DNA from: Massilia sp. BSC265
Lineage (GTDB): Bacteria; Pseudomonadota; Gammaproteobacteria; Burkholderiales; Burkholderiaceae_D
Direction of reading: 5' to 3'
Assembly (NCBI RefSeq): GCF_000740675.1
Contig: NZ_JPXI01000022.1
Coordinates: 60,063-124,062 of the forward strand
Length of the DNA: 64,000 nt
Shown here: in pieces, positions 16,464 to 25,437 of the stretch
Layout of the letters: the number at the start of each line of letters is the position of its first letter
Numbering within the stretch: position 1 is the stretch's first letter
Position numbers and translations under genes: made by a program
The notes under the pieces: model-generated
What the model saw: the letters and a program-made list of their open reading frames with translations, nothing else
Databases searched by the model: none
Told to the model about the DNA's origin: nothing

Positions 16464-18450
16464 GATCATCCAACGCGTCTGGCGCGCCGCCCAGTTGCGC
16501 CGGCTGCCCTTGTGGGTTGCCGGGGCCTTGCCCTGGCTGGCCATCCGCTCGGCTCCCGGCCTGATCGCCTGGACCATGTGGTGCGCCTGGGACTGGGCCA
16601 TCCTGCGCCGCCGCGTGGGTGCCGAATGGACCTCCTGGCTCGACGGCGCCGTGCCAGAGATGGAAGACAGCAGCGCGCTGCTCGAGCACGCGCCGACGCC
16701 GGTCGCCCAGCTGCAGCGCCGCCGCATCCTCGACCGCCTCGATGCCAGCGTGAGCGGCCAGCAGCTGCGCCGGATCGCGCGCGGCCGCGTGACGGCCGGG
16801 GTGCCCTGGTTGTTGGGCAGCGTGGTAGCCGCAGCCGCCGTCTGGTTCGCCACATCCGCTCCCCAGCAGGGTGGCAGCGCCGCACCCGGCAAGCTCCCGG
16901 CGGCGATCGCGGCACCGGTCATGAGCCAGCTGGTGGTGCGCGCCGCGCCGCCGGCCTATACCGGCGTCGCGCCGATCGAATCGGCGCCGAAGGACATGCA
17001 GGTGCCGGAGCAGACCCTCATGAGCTGGTGCCTGAAGAACCCGTCGGCTGCGGAAGAAGCCATTGAACTCAGCAACGGCGAGCTGCTCAAGCCGGGCAAG
17101 GAATGTGCGCGCTGGACTGCCTCCGAATCCGTGTTCTGGCGCTGGCGCGGCAAGCGCTACACGGTCAAGGTCATTCCCGACCAGCCGCCGGAAATCACGA
17201 TCACCGCGCCAACGCAGATGGTGCAAGAACTATCCGAAACAGCCACCAGCGCCGCCATGGGTGTGAAGGTGCGTGACGACTACCTCATCAAGCGCGCCAC
17301 CCTGCACATGACGCTGGCGCGCGGCAGCGGCGAGAACATCCGCTTCACCGACCGCGAGATGCCGCTGCCGGCCTCCCCCGACCCGAAGCAGCGCAACTGG
17401 TCCAAGCACTGGTCGCTGGCGGAGCTGGGCATGGAGCCGGGCGACGAGCTCTACTTCTTCGTGCGTGCCACCGACAACGCGGCACGTCCGCATACCGTGC
17501 AGTCGCCGACCTACACGCTGCGCCTGCCGGCGCCGCTGGAGGAAGCGGAAGAAGAGAGCGCCGCGATGCCGATGCTGGTCAAGCCGCAGAGCCTGCGCAG
17601 CCAGCGCCAGATCATCATCGATACCGAACAGCTGATCGCCGACATGCGCAGCACCAGGATCGGCAAGGACGAGGTGGTCGAGCGCAGCCAGAAGATCGCC
17701 AGCGACCAGGGCGCGCTGCGCCGCCGTTACGGCCAGTTCCTGGGCGAGGAATCCTCGCTGTTTACGGACGGCGAAGGCGAGGGCGAGCATCACGAGGGTG
17801 ACGGCCACGACCATGGCGGCGGGGAAGGCAGCACTCAGGACATTCTGCACGAGTACGGCCACGCCCACGACGAAGCCGAGAACGCCACGCTGTACGACGA
17901 AGACACCAAGAAGGTGCTGCGCCGCGCGCTGGCGGCGATGTGGGACGCCGAGAAGGCCCTGCGCGCCATCACGCCGAAGGTGGCCCTGGCGCCCGAGCAC
18001 AAGGCGCTCGAGGTGATCAAGGAACTGCAGCAGGCCGAACGCATCTACCTGCACAAGACCGCCTTCGTGCCGCCGCCGATCAAGGAAGAAAAGCGCATGA
18101 CCGGCGACATGGACGGTACCGCCAGTTACCGCCGCGAGCAGGGCGGCGCCGACAAGCGCGTGCCGCAAGACCTCGGCCAGCTCGTACAGGCCCTGTCCGG
18201 CGACGGTCCGCTGCCGGCCCTGTGGACCCGCGCCGCCCGCGACTGGGTGCGCAGCCGCCTGCAGGACGACGACCAGCGCCTGTCGGCCCAGAAGGCGATC
18301 CAGGACGTGGCTGACGGCTGTGTAGCCTGCCGCCCGGTGCTGCGCGCCTGGCTGCGCCAGGGAGCAGGGCAGGGGCAAGTGCTGCTGCAGGCCAGGCCCA
18401 CGGTCGAGACGCCCTTCGTGCGTGCGTGGCGCGAAGGGGCCAAGCCATGA
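16447..18450 (+). CDS. large membrane protein, DUF4175-like, with His-rich loop
   Basis: This 667-aa protein has two hydrophobic segments near the N-terminus (LPLWVAGALPWLAIR and GVPWLLGSVVAAAAVWFATS). A long soluble region follows, with repeated PPEITITAP and DDYLIKRATLHMTL stretches like those of DUF4175 proteins found next to MoxR/BatA. At about residues 440-480 it has an acidic, His-rich loop (HHEGDGHDHGGG, then HEYGHAHDE) that looks able to bind metal. The ATG at 16447 has AAGGA about 10 bases upstream. An upstream TTG at 16429 is less likely. It overlaps the next gene by 4 bases. Function is unknown, but the context points to the MoxR assembly. Confidence 0.72.
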   Translation: MQDGAEIIQRVWRAAQLRRLPLWVAGALPWLAIRSAPGLIAWTMWCAWDWAILRRRVGAEWTSWLDGAVPEMEDSSALLEHAPTPVAQLQRRRILDRLDASVSGQQLRRIARGRVTAGVPWLLGSVVAAAAVWFATSAPQQGGSAAPGKLPAAIAAPVMSQLVVRAAPPAYTGVAPIESAPKDMQVPEQTLMSWCLKNPSAAEEAIELSNGELLKPGKECARWTASESVFWRWRGKRYTVKVIPDQPPEITITAPTQMVQELSETATSAAMGVKVRDDYLIKRATLHMTLARGSGENIRFTDREMPLPASPDPKQRNWSKHWSLAELGMEPGDELYFFVRATDNAARPHTVQSPTYTLRLPAPLEEAEEESAAMPMLVKPQSLRSQRQIIIDTEQLIADMRSTRIGKDEVVERSQKIASDQGALRRRYGQFLGEESSLFTDGEGEGEHHEGDGHDHGGGEGSTQDILHEYGHAHDEAENATLYDEDTKKVLRRALAAMWDAEKALRAITPKVALAPEHKALEVIKELQQAERIYLHKTAFVPPPIKEEKRMTGDMDGTASYRREQGGADKRVPQDLGQLVQALSGDGPLPALWTRAARDWVRSRLQDDDQRLSAQKAIQDVADGCVACRPVLRAWLRQGAGQGQVLLQARPTVETPFVRAWREGAKP

Positions 18451-20000
18451 GCGAAATAATGATGAGCACATTGATGAGCACAAGCGTCATGCTCGCCCTG
18501 ATCGGCCTTGCCGGCCTCGCCAGCGCGGGCCTGTACGCCTGGCGCCGCAAGTTCATCGACGCCGTGCTGGTGCTGGTCGCCGCGGCCGCGCTCGGCCTGT
18601 TTGCAGCCGGCATTCGCCTGCCGGGCGATGCTGGCCAGACGCTGACGCTCGATCCGGACGCACCGGCACCAATGCTGGAGGGTGTACGCGCCTTCGCCGT
18701 CAAGGGTGACGGCCTGCGCGCCGCGCAGTGGAACGACCTGCCCGCGCTGCCGCTGCAGTGGCAGCGCCCGGAAGGCGGCACCCTGCGCCTGCACTACCCG
18801 CGCCAGCTTGCGCTCGGCCGCACTTTCACCCTGCGCGTACAGCGCGACGATAAAACGGACGCGCGCCTGCAGCTGCTGGCCGAGAACGGCCAGGTGATCG
18901 CGGATGCCCGCGGCACGGGCGACCTGGTCGTCAACTGGTTGCCCCCGCTGGCCGAGCGCGTCGTGTTCAAGGCGCGCCTGCTGGATGCTGCCGGCAAAAT
19001 GGTAGCCGAGGGACCGGTGCCGCTGACCATTGTCGAACCGAACATCCTGCAGGTGCAAGGCCGCTTCGGCGCGCCGTCCTTCGACCTGCGCACCCTGAAC
19101 GAACTGCTGGCCGGCAGTGGCGCGCTGCTCGACTGGCAGGTAGTGCTCGGTCGCGGCATTACGCGCACCGAGCTGCCTTTGGAAGAAATGAAGGCGCCGA
19201 ACCTCCTGCTGATCGACGCCGCCTGGTTCGAGCGCGCCAGCGGTGCCGAGCGTTCCGCGCTGCTGGGCCGCGTGGCCGGCGGCGTGCCGCTGCTGGTGCT
19301 GGGCGCGAATGCCAACGATCCCGGCATCTGGTCGCGCACGCTGGGACTGCGGCTGCAGGCGCAGCCGGCGGACAAGAGGATCGGCACGCCGTTCGAGTTG
19401 CCGGTCGCACCGCTGAACCCTGCCGCGCGTGAAGCAGGCGAGTGGACCGGCTCGGACAACATGGTGTGGACCCGCAACTGGCAGAAAGGCCGCATCGCCT
19501 GGCTGGGCGCCGGCGAATGGCACCGCCACGCAATCACCGAACCGCAGGCGCTGGCCTCGTGGTGGCAGGGCGTGCTGGACCGCGTGGGGGTGGAACTGCC
19601 CAGGGACGTGGAATGGCTGGAGCCGGAAGAATTGCCGCTGCCGGGCCAGCGCATGGAGCTGTGCGCGCGTGGCGTCAAGGGTGAGGTATCGTTCCCCGAC
19701 CTTCGACTGACGCGCAGTTGGTCGCCGCGGACCGATGCCGCCTGCGTGGCGGTGTGGCCGGAGCAGCCGGGCTGGCTGCAAGTGAAGGATGCGAAGGCGG
19801 GCACGCACGCGGTCTACGTCTACGCCCCCGGCGACTGGCCGCAATGGCAGGCGGCGCAGCGCCGTGAGGCCACCGGCCGTTATGCGGCCCGTACCCCGGT
19901 CAAGGCACGGGAAGGGGCCGCACGCGCCTTCCCGGCCTGGCCGTTCGCGCTCGCCTTTGCCCTGGGGATGCTGCTGCTGTGGTGGCGCGAACGCCGTTAG
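18447..20000 (+). CDS. membrane protein with amidotransferase-like domain, last gene of the MoxR operon
   Basis: This 517-aa protein has two N-terminal helices (VMLALIGLAGLASAGLYAW and AVLVLVAAAALGLFAAGI) and a C-terminal helix (FPFALAFALGMLLLWW-type). A long soluble part between them is presumably periplasmic. The segment from about 215 to 300 (LLIDAAWFERASGAERSALL, GGVPLLVLGANANDPGIW) resembles the inactive class I amidotransferase-like domain seen in BatA-cluster membrane proteins. No catalytic Cys is evident. The ATGA overlap with the previous gene suggests coupling. A decayed copy of its C-terminus is at 28471. Confidence 0.7.
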   Translation: MSEIMMSTLMSTSVMLALIGLAGLASAGLYAWRRKFIDAVLVLVAAAALGLFAAGIRLPGDAGQTLTLDPDAPAPMLEGVRAFAVKGDGLRAAQWNDLPALPLQWQRPEGGTLRLHYPRQLALGRTFTLRVQRDDKTDARLQLLAENGQVIADARGTGDLVVNWLPPLAERVVFKARLLDAAGKMVAEGPVPLTIVEPNILQVQGRFGAPSFDLRTLNELLAGSGALLDWQVVLGRGITRTELPLEEMKAPNLLLIDAAWFERASGAERSALLGRVAGGVPLLVLGANANDPGIWSRTLGLRLQAQPADKRIGTPFELPVAPLNPAAREAGEWTGSDNMVWTRNWQKGRIAWLGAGEWHRHAITEPQALASWWQGVLDRVGVELPRDVEWLEPEELPLPGQRMELCARGVKGEVSFPDLRLTRSWSPRTDAACVAVWPEQPGWLQVKDAKAGTHAVYVYAPGDWPQWQAAQRREATGRYAARTPVKAREGAARAFPAWPFALAFALGMLLLWWRERR

Positions 20001-20043
20001 GGCCGGTCTGGCGGCTGCCTGTCGAAGCCCACTGACCTGCCTG

Positions 20044-20874
20044 CTAGCGCAGCAGCTCCTGGACGGTCGAATCGGGAACGTAGTGAGGGCCGTCGAAGAG
20101 ATAGGTTTTGTAGCCGGTGTAATGCCGCAGCTGCCCGGCTATCTCCTCTGCTGTCGCTGCGCGAAAACCGCTTCCCGGACCGGGACGGAAGGCCTCGACG
20201 ATGATGCGGACACGTTGCTTGCCTAGGCGTTTGGCCAGCACGTCGGCATAGTGCCGCGCAGTGTGCGCGTCGCGTGCATGGACGCCGACGCCGTCCTGGA
20301 AGAACACGCCAACGTCGGAAGGCAGCCATTGCGCAAGCTTCGCCGCAAGTTCCTCCGGTCCCAGATTGGCGCTGTCGTAGGCGCTGACCCACAAAGGACG
20401 GGGCAGCGAATCGAGCACTGCCTTGAGCTTGCCACCGTCGGCCCAGGTCGGATCGATCTCGACGGGGAAATACCACCCGGAGATGTTCAGCGGCATCGGG
20501 ATGCGGGCCAGTCGCGCCGACGCCCGGCCAAGCTCGGCGACGTCGGCACGCGCCCTCGCTTCATCGAAGCGCCCTGCGAGCCCGACGATCACCTCGCGCG
20601 CCCACGGTTCGGAAGCAATCCTTTTCCAGTCAGGCAGCACCGGTGCTGCCGGCAGTCCGCTTCCGGCGACAAAGCTCGTGTCATCGACCACCGTCCACTG
20701 GATCAGCAGTTCGCTCGCTCCAAGCAGCTGCCAGCTCCCGCGCGGGTCGACCGTCGCGTTATCGACTTGCCACACGATGCCGCTGACGGCAGGTCGATCC
20801 GCTGGCGGCGGCGATGCGCAGCCGGTGAGCCATGCCGCAAGGAGCAGGCCGGCTGCAAGGCGCAGCTTGTTCAT
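20044..20874 (-). CDS. lipoprotein of the Nfr-type exopolysaccharide operon (positional YbcH counterpart)
   Basis: This 276-aa protein has a lipobox LTGC after MNKLRLAAGLLLAAW. The mature part has alternating beta/alpha segments (IVWQVDNATVDPRGSW, MPLNISGWYFPVEIDPTWADG, VGVFFQDGVGVHARD, RVRIIVEAFRPGP) suggestive of a TIM-barrel glycosidase-like fold. No firm family was recognised. It begins 1 base after the NfrA stop, so it is cotranslated with it. In E. coli the gene after nfrB-nfrA is ybcH, of similar size, so this is its positional equivalent; homology is not shown. Confidence 0.6.
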   Translation of the reverse strand: MNKLRLAAGLLLAAWLTGCASPPPADRPAVSGIVWQVDNATVDPRGSWQLLGASELLIQWTVVDDTSFVAGSGLPAAPVLPDWKRIASEPWAREVIVGLAGRFDEARARADVAELGRASARLARIPMPLNISGWYFPVEIDPTWADGGKLKAVLDSLPRPLWVSAYDSANLGPEELAAKLAQWLPSDVGVFFQDGVGVHARDAHTARHYADVLAKRLGKQRVRIIVEAFRPGPGSGFRAATAEEIAGQLRHYTGYKTYLFDGPHYVPDSTVQELLR

Positions 20875-20875
20875 G

Positions 20876-23239
20876 TTAATACTGGGTCGAGAGCGCGAAA
20901 ACGGTACCGGCCACGCGGCGGTCCCCCGCGGCATGTGCCCGGTACTGGACAAGAACATCGATGTAAGAGCGCGGTGCGGCATATCGGTCTCCCCTGAACC
21001 AGTAACGCATGCGGACGCCGGGCCCAAGGGCGGCCGAATGTTTCTTTGCAGCGTCAGAATTGTAATCGGCAGCAAGACTCAGGTGCGGCGTGACGAGGAG
21101 CGCGGGAGAGATGTTGCTGAACCGGAAAGTGTGTCCGAGCTGGGTCTCGCTGGACAGATAATTCCGGCCTGCCTCGAGATAGCGCCCCGCCTCGATGTAA
21201 AACTGTCCGGTGAACCAAAGGGTGCGCGAGGGCGCGATGTCGGTTCCGGTACCTGCCGAGTAGGCGCCCTGGACCAGCCAGTCGCTTGTCGATGCAGAAC
21301 CGAGCGCCACCAGCTTGTTGAGGGAAAAGAGCAGGTTGTGCGCCGACCACGGCTTCCAGCGGACGCCAAGCATGCCCTGCACGCTGGCCGCGCCTTTCGG
21401 CGCACCTGCTTCGGCAGCCACGGTGTCGAACAGGCGGCCGTAGAGTTCGACCATCTCGCCATTGCGATAACCGAACGGACGCCACCACGTCTCGACTCCC
21501 AGCTGCGTATTGTCGTTGCGTACCTGTCCCGGGCTGCCGATCGTTCCGCGCGTATCGCTTGCGCCGTAGCGAAGGCTGGCCTGGGTTCCCCATCGGCGCC
21601 CCAGCTCGGCAATGGCTCTTTGCATGCCGAAGCGCTGCTCCGCCGTGGCGGGGAGGCTGCCTGCGTCCTGTGCGTCGAGCACGCGCGAGAAATAGCGGAT
21701 TGCCGCAAGATCCTGGCCGCTATGTACGGCGGCATAAGCTGCATCCGCCAGGGCAGCCCCTCCCATCTGACCCAGGTCATCCGCCTGCTGGAAGTATCGG
21801 GTCGCAAGCGCGCTGTCGTTGACGCGCAAACTCAGGTATGCCCGTTCCAGGGCGGTGATCGACTGCATGCTGGTCGGCTCGCCTTCCAGCATGACGCGTG
21901 CCTCCATGCCGCGACCGGTTTCGATCAGCGCGGTCAGGGTGTGCGCGGTCGGGAGCTTGCCTGTAGTCAAGGCCTGGTTGAAATCCCGCCTTGCCTGCTC
22001 CGCACGGCCGAGTTGGAGATTGAGCTCCGCACGGGCATACAGCAGCGAGGCATCGTCTTCCACTTCGCGCAGCAATGCGTCCGCCAGCGCCAGGGCTTCA
22101 TGCTGGCGTTTCGCGGCGCTCAAGCCCTGCAGTAGCAGGCGCCGGAAGGGAATGCTGTCGGGCGACAGGGATACGGCTTCCCGGGCCCGCTCGACCGCCA
22201 ATGCAAAATTGCCCTGCGCATAGGCCGCGTAGGCTTCCTCCGCCGCCCTGTACGCAGGACTGGCGCCGCTTGTCGCCGGCACGAGGCGGCAGGCTTCCAT
22301 CTCGCAGCGCAGCTCTGGCAGGCGCCCCGAAGGCAGGGTGCCCGCATGTTGCGGGGCCCGCGCCAGGCCGGCATCGGCGGCGGCAAGCCCGATCGCCGCA
22401 CGTTCATCGTCATCGGCGGCGGACGAGATGGCTCTCGCGAACCCATCAGCGGCCTGCTTCTCCTCGCCGCGCGCCATGTCGGCCCATGCGGCCAGTGCCA
22501 GGAGCGCCGGCGACGTCGGGTGCGCAGCTTGTGCCGCGCTGGCCGCTTCTTCGAAGCGGCCGACCGAAACAAGGGTGTGCACAAGGATGGTCCGCGTTAC
22601 CAGCGAGGCGGGATCGAACCGGATGCTCGCGCGCGCTGCCTGAATCGCACCGGCATGATCCTTTGCCTGCAAAGCCAGGTACATGCGTTGCCGCCATGTC
22701 AGGGCCAGGGTCTGCTTGGCCCGCAGTGCCGCCGCATGTACTCCCGGATCCCGCGGGAAGCGCGCCAGCGCGGCGGCGAGCGTTTCCTGAAGCGCTTGCT
22801 CGGCACCGCTGCCGGCCACGGCATCGATCAAGAGCTGGGCGTAGCGCGGATTCGCGGGGTCGGCGGCGACTGCTCGCCGCGCCGCGGCCGCTGCAGCCGG
22901 ATAGTCGCGCAGCGCGTAAGCGCGGTAGGCCTCGTCGGCATGGCGAAAGCCCCGTGCGCTCGGCCTGGCGCCCGAGACCTTGCCGGCCTGTGCCGCCCTG
23001 CCGGCGCGAACACTGTCATTCAAGAGCTTGCGCAATCGCGGCAGGTCGGGCCGCAGCCTGACCGCTTCGCGTGCAAGTTCTTCAGCCGCTTTGTAATTAC
23101 CCGCCGCATATTGCTTATAAGCTTGTTCAGCGATCGTGTAGGCGGGCCCCGTCAAAGGGAGTTCGCTTTGCGCCACGGCGGGCGTTGCGGCGGACAGGGC
23201 GAACAGCACGGGAATCAGGATGGTCGTTTTCAATGTCAT
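20876..23239 (-). CDS. nfrA: NfrA-like outer-membrane protein: TPR repeats plus C-terminal beta-barrel
   Basis: This 787-aa protein has a signal peptide (cut near AVA-QS). Many TPR-type repeats follow (AEQAYKQYAAGNYKAAEELA, AEEAYAAYAQGNFALAVERA and others, about residues 30-480). The last ~250 residues are rich in alternating aromatic beta-strands (GVETWWRPFGYRNGEMVELY, YIDVLVQYRAHA), matching the NfrA C-terminal domain. E. coli NfrA is the outer-membrane receptor of phage N4 and part of a surface-polysaccharide exporter. It starts 2 bases after the NfrB stop, so the two are coupled. Confidence 0.8.
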   Translation of the reverse strand: MTLKTTILIPVLFALSAATPAVAQSELPLTGPAYTIAEQAYKQYAAGNYKAAEELAREAVRLRPDLPRLRKLLNDSVRAGRAAQAGKVSGARPSARGFRHADEAYRAYALRDYPAAAAAARRAVAADPANPRYAQLLIDAVAGSGAEQALQETLAAALARFPRDPGVHAAALRAKQTLALTWRQRMYLALQAKDHAGAIQAARASIRFDPASLVTRTILVHTLVSVGRFEEAASAAQAAHPTSPALLALAAWADMARGEEKQAADGFARAISSAADDDERAAIGLAAADAGLARAPQHAGTLPSGRLPELRCEMEACRLVPATSGASPAYRAAEEAYAAYAQGNFALAVERAREAVSLSPDSIPFRRLLLQGLSAAKRQHEALALADALLREVEDDASLLYARAELNLQLGRAEQARRDFNQALTTGKLPTAHTLTALIETGRGMEARVMLEGEPTSMQSITALERAYLSLRVNDSALATRYFQQADDLGQMGGAALADAAYAAVHSGQDLAAIRYFSRVLDAQDAGSLPATAEQRFGMQRAIAELGRRWGTQASLRYGASDTRGTIGSPGQVRNDNTQLGVETWWRPFGYRNGEMVELYGRLFDTVAAEAGAPKGAASVQGMLGVRWKPWSAHNLLFSLNKLVALGSASTSDWLVQGAYSAGTGTDIAPSRTLWFTGQFYIEAGRYLEAGRNYLSSETQLGHTFRFSNISPALLVTPHLSLAADYNSDAAKKHSAALGPGVRMRYWFRGDRYAAPRSYIDVLVQYRAHAAGDRRVAGTVFALSTQY

Positions 23240-23241
23240 GG

Positions 23242-25434
23242 TCAGGCTGCCATCGGCACGGCCGGCGCCTCGGCCGTCGTGACGATGTGTGCAAGGGCAT
23301 TGTCATCATTGGCGCGGATTTTTGCACGCTCGCTGTGGGCCCGCTGTTCCGCCAGCGCTTTTTCGATGATTTCCTGGCTGATCATTCCTCTGTCTACCAT
23401 GTAGTCGCCGATGCGGCCGTGCTGCGCTGGTCGATAGTTCAGTAAGGCCGACTCGAACCGCGCCCGCTCGATGTGCCCCTGGGCAATGAGGATGTCGCCC
23501 AGCAGCGGCACGGTGCCGTGGCTGACCTCGAGGCTGTGGCCGTCGCCGCGCAGCAGGCGCAGGCCTTCTGCAATTTCGCCTTCGCGCACGATCTGCTGCA
23601 GCGGCTTCTTGCCGAGCACCGTAGCGACCCGTTCGAGCGCAGAATCGTCAAGCGGACTGGCCACTGCCAGCAATGCCTGGCCGCCTTCGTCCTCGCCGAT
23701 GTACAGCGCCCTGAGTTGCATCGCCAGCTCGAGCGGTATCGCATGCCGAAGCCGCAGTACGCTGTGCCTGTCGAGCGTGGCACGCGGGAGATCCGCCTGG
23801 TAGGCGATGGCCTCGGCAAGCGTTTCGTCGTCGAGCCAGCCTTTGGAAACCAGCAGGCGGCCGAGCGGCAGGCGGTTGCTTTGCTGGTCCTTCAGGGCAA
23901 TCTCCAGATGCGTCTCGTCGACCGCCTGCCATGACTGGAGGAGCTCGCCCAGCCGTTGATGGTTGCGCTTGAGCTGATCTGTGGTGGGGAAGTCGTGCAT
24001 GGTCTTGTCCCAGGCCAGGCGCTGGCCGCGGAACAGGTAAAGCAGAAAAAGCTTCCATGCGCGTGCAACCGCCATGAAGTTGACGAAGTTGGCCACGATC
24101 ATCCGCGGCACGGAGAGGAGGCCATGCCGCCATCCATAAAGCTGGTTCACGAAATAGATGCGATGCAAGGCGCGTACCACGAACGCACCGGCGTTGAGAT
24201 ACAGGATCGAATCCCACCACGTTTCGGACAAGAACATCGACGGGTAGTGGTTCGACCACCAGCCGAACTCGGCGGCTACCTGGAAGCAGATGAACTGAAT
24301 GAACAGGAAATAGGCGAGCATGCTGACGAAGGCCGTCACGATGCCTTTGCGGTCGTGCAGCAGCAGGTAGCGCGAGGCAAGCGAACCCGACCAGGCAATC
24401 TGCTCCCAGCTCTGCAGCCCGATACCAAGGACCCAGCGTGCTTTCTGCCGGTAGGCGGTGCGGAACGTATCGGGGAAATACTCGCGCACCGACAAAGGCA
24501 TTTCCAGCAATAATTGCTCTTCTTTGCGCGTGCCGAACCAATGGCGGCGGGTCACCTTGTACTGGACAGGGAACTTGGCGAAGATCGACTGCATCCCCAT
24601 GCGCGAAAGCTTGGTCCCGATATCATAGTCTTCGGTCAGGCTGCTGGTGTTGAATGGCTGGTTGTCCGTTTCCGAGCACAAGGCCTGGAGGGCCCGCCGC
24701 GAAAAGCAGGTTCCCACGCCGGCCGAGGGGACCATGCCGGCAACGCTCTCCCGCACCACCATGTCCTTGGCGTGGCTCTCCGCGAATTCATCCATGTAGG
24801 TGCCGGCGACGAGTTCGTACCATTCCCGCTCGAGCGAAGCGACCGGCAGTTGGATCATGTCCTTGCGCGGCAGCAGGTAGTTGAAAAAGCGCAGCTCCAG
24901 GGGATGGAGTACGTCTTCGCTGTCGTGCAGGATGACACCGGCAAACTCGGTGCCGGTCTCGCGTTCATGGAGAAAAATCGCCTGTACGACCCAGTTCAGG
25001 CAATCGGCCTTGCAGGTGGGACCGGGATGCGGCACTTCGACCCGCTTGAGCTGCTTGTAGCGGCGCCGCATGCGCTCGACTTCCTTGATCGTTGCGGCAT
25101 CGTTGACGTAGGTGCCGACGAAGACGACATAGTTCCGGTAATCCAGCACAGCCACCATGTTCTCGATCATGGCTGCGATCACGTCGTACTCCAACCACGC
25201 CGGCACCATGATGGCCAGCGGCTGCTCGCCCTTTGCGCACAGGTCGGCCGACGTCAGCGGGCGGTAATTTTTTTTCTCGACCGCCAGGCGCCGGTAGATG
25301 GTCCGCACCCAGTACCATGCGTCGATGAAGATATCATCCAGCGCCGAGAGCAGGATCACGATCGCGACGAGCGCGGCCATGAGTTCCAGCGCCGCGTAAT
25401 AATCGGCCGCAAGGTAGTCGAGCGCGAAATCCAT
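23242..25434 (-). CDS. nfrB: NfrB-like inner-membrane glycosyltransferase with C-terminal c-di-GMP-binding (MshEN-type) domain
   Basis: This 730-aa protein has a first helix (ALELMAALVAIVILLSALDDIF), then a GT2 family domain with D-D style motifs (HDSEDVL, TEDYD) and a late R-Q-K-A-R-W motif. More helices follow at about 350-460. The C-terminus from about 500 holds repeats of the MshEN type (LGRLLVSKGWLDDETLAEAI, LGDILIAQGHIERARFESAL, GDYMVDRGMISQEIIEKALA). In E. coli NfrB this domain binds c-di-GMP and switches on polysaccharide synthesis. So the enzyme probably makes a glycan under c-di-GMP control. It follows the BcsB-like gene by 3 bases. Confidence 0.88.
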   Translation of the reverse strand: MDFALDYLAADYYAALELMAALVAIVILLSALDDIFIDAWYWVRTIYRRLAVEKKNYRPLTSADLCAKGEQPLAIMVPAWLEYDVIAAMIENMVAVLDYRNYVVFVGTYVNDAATIKEVERMRRRYKQLKRVEVPHPGPTCKADCLNWVVQAIFLHERETGTEFAGVILHDSEDVLHPLELRFFNYLLPRKDMIQLPVASLEREWYELVAGTYMDEFAESHAKDMVVRESVAGMVPSAGVGTCFSRRALQALCSETDNQPFNTSSLTEDYDIGTKLSRMGMQSIFAKFPVQYKVTRRHWFGTRKEEQLLLEMPLSVREYFPDTFRTAYRQKARWVLGIGLQSWEQIAWSGSLASRYLLLHDRKGIVTAFVSMLAYFLFIQFICFQVAAEFGWWSNHYPSMFLSETWWDSILYLNAGAFVVRALHRIYFVNQLYGWRHGLLSVPRMIVANFVNFMAVARAWKLFLLYLFRGQRLAWDKTMHDFPTTDQLKRNHQRLGELLQSWQAVDETHLEIALKDQQSNRLPLGRLLVSKGWLDDETLAEAIAYQADLPRATLDRHSVLRLRHAIPLELAMQLRALYIGEDEGGQALLAVASPLDDSALERVATVLGKKPLQQIVREGEIAEGLRLLRGDGHSLEVSHGTVPLLGDILIAQGHIERARFESALLNYRPAQHGRIGDYMVDRGMISQEIIEKALAEQRAHSERAKIRANDDNALAHIVTTAEAPAVPMAA

Positions 25435-25437
25435 GCC

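Noticed and set aside
13580..20000. MoxR cluster as part of a methanol dehydrogenase locus
   Set aside because: No mxaF/xoxF, cytochrome or PQQ genes are present next to it; the neighbours are TldD/PmbA and DUF4159.
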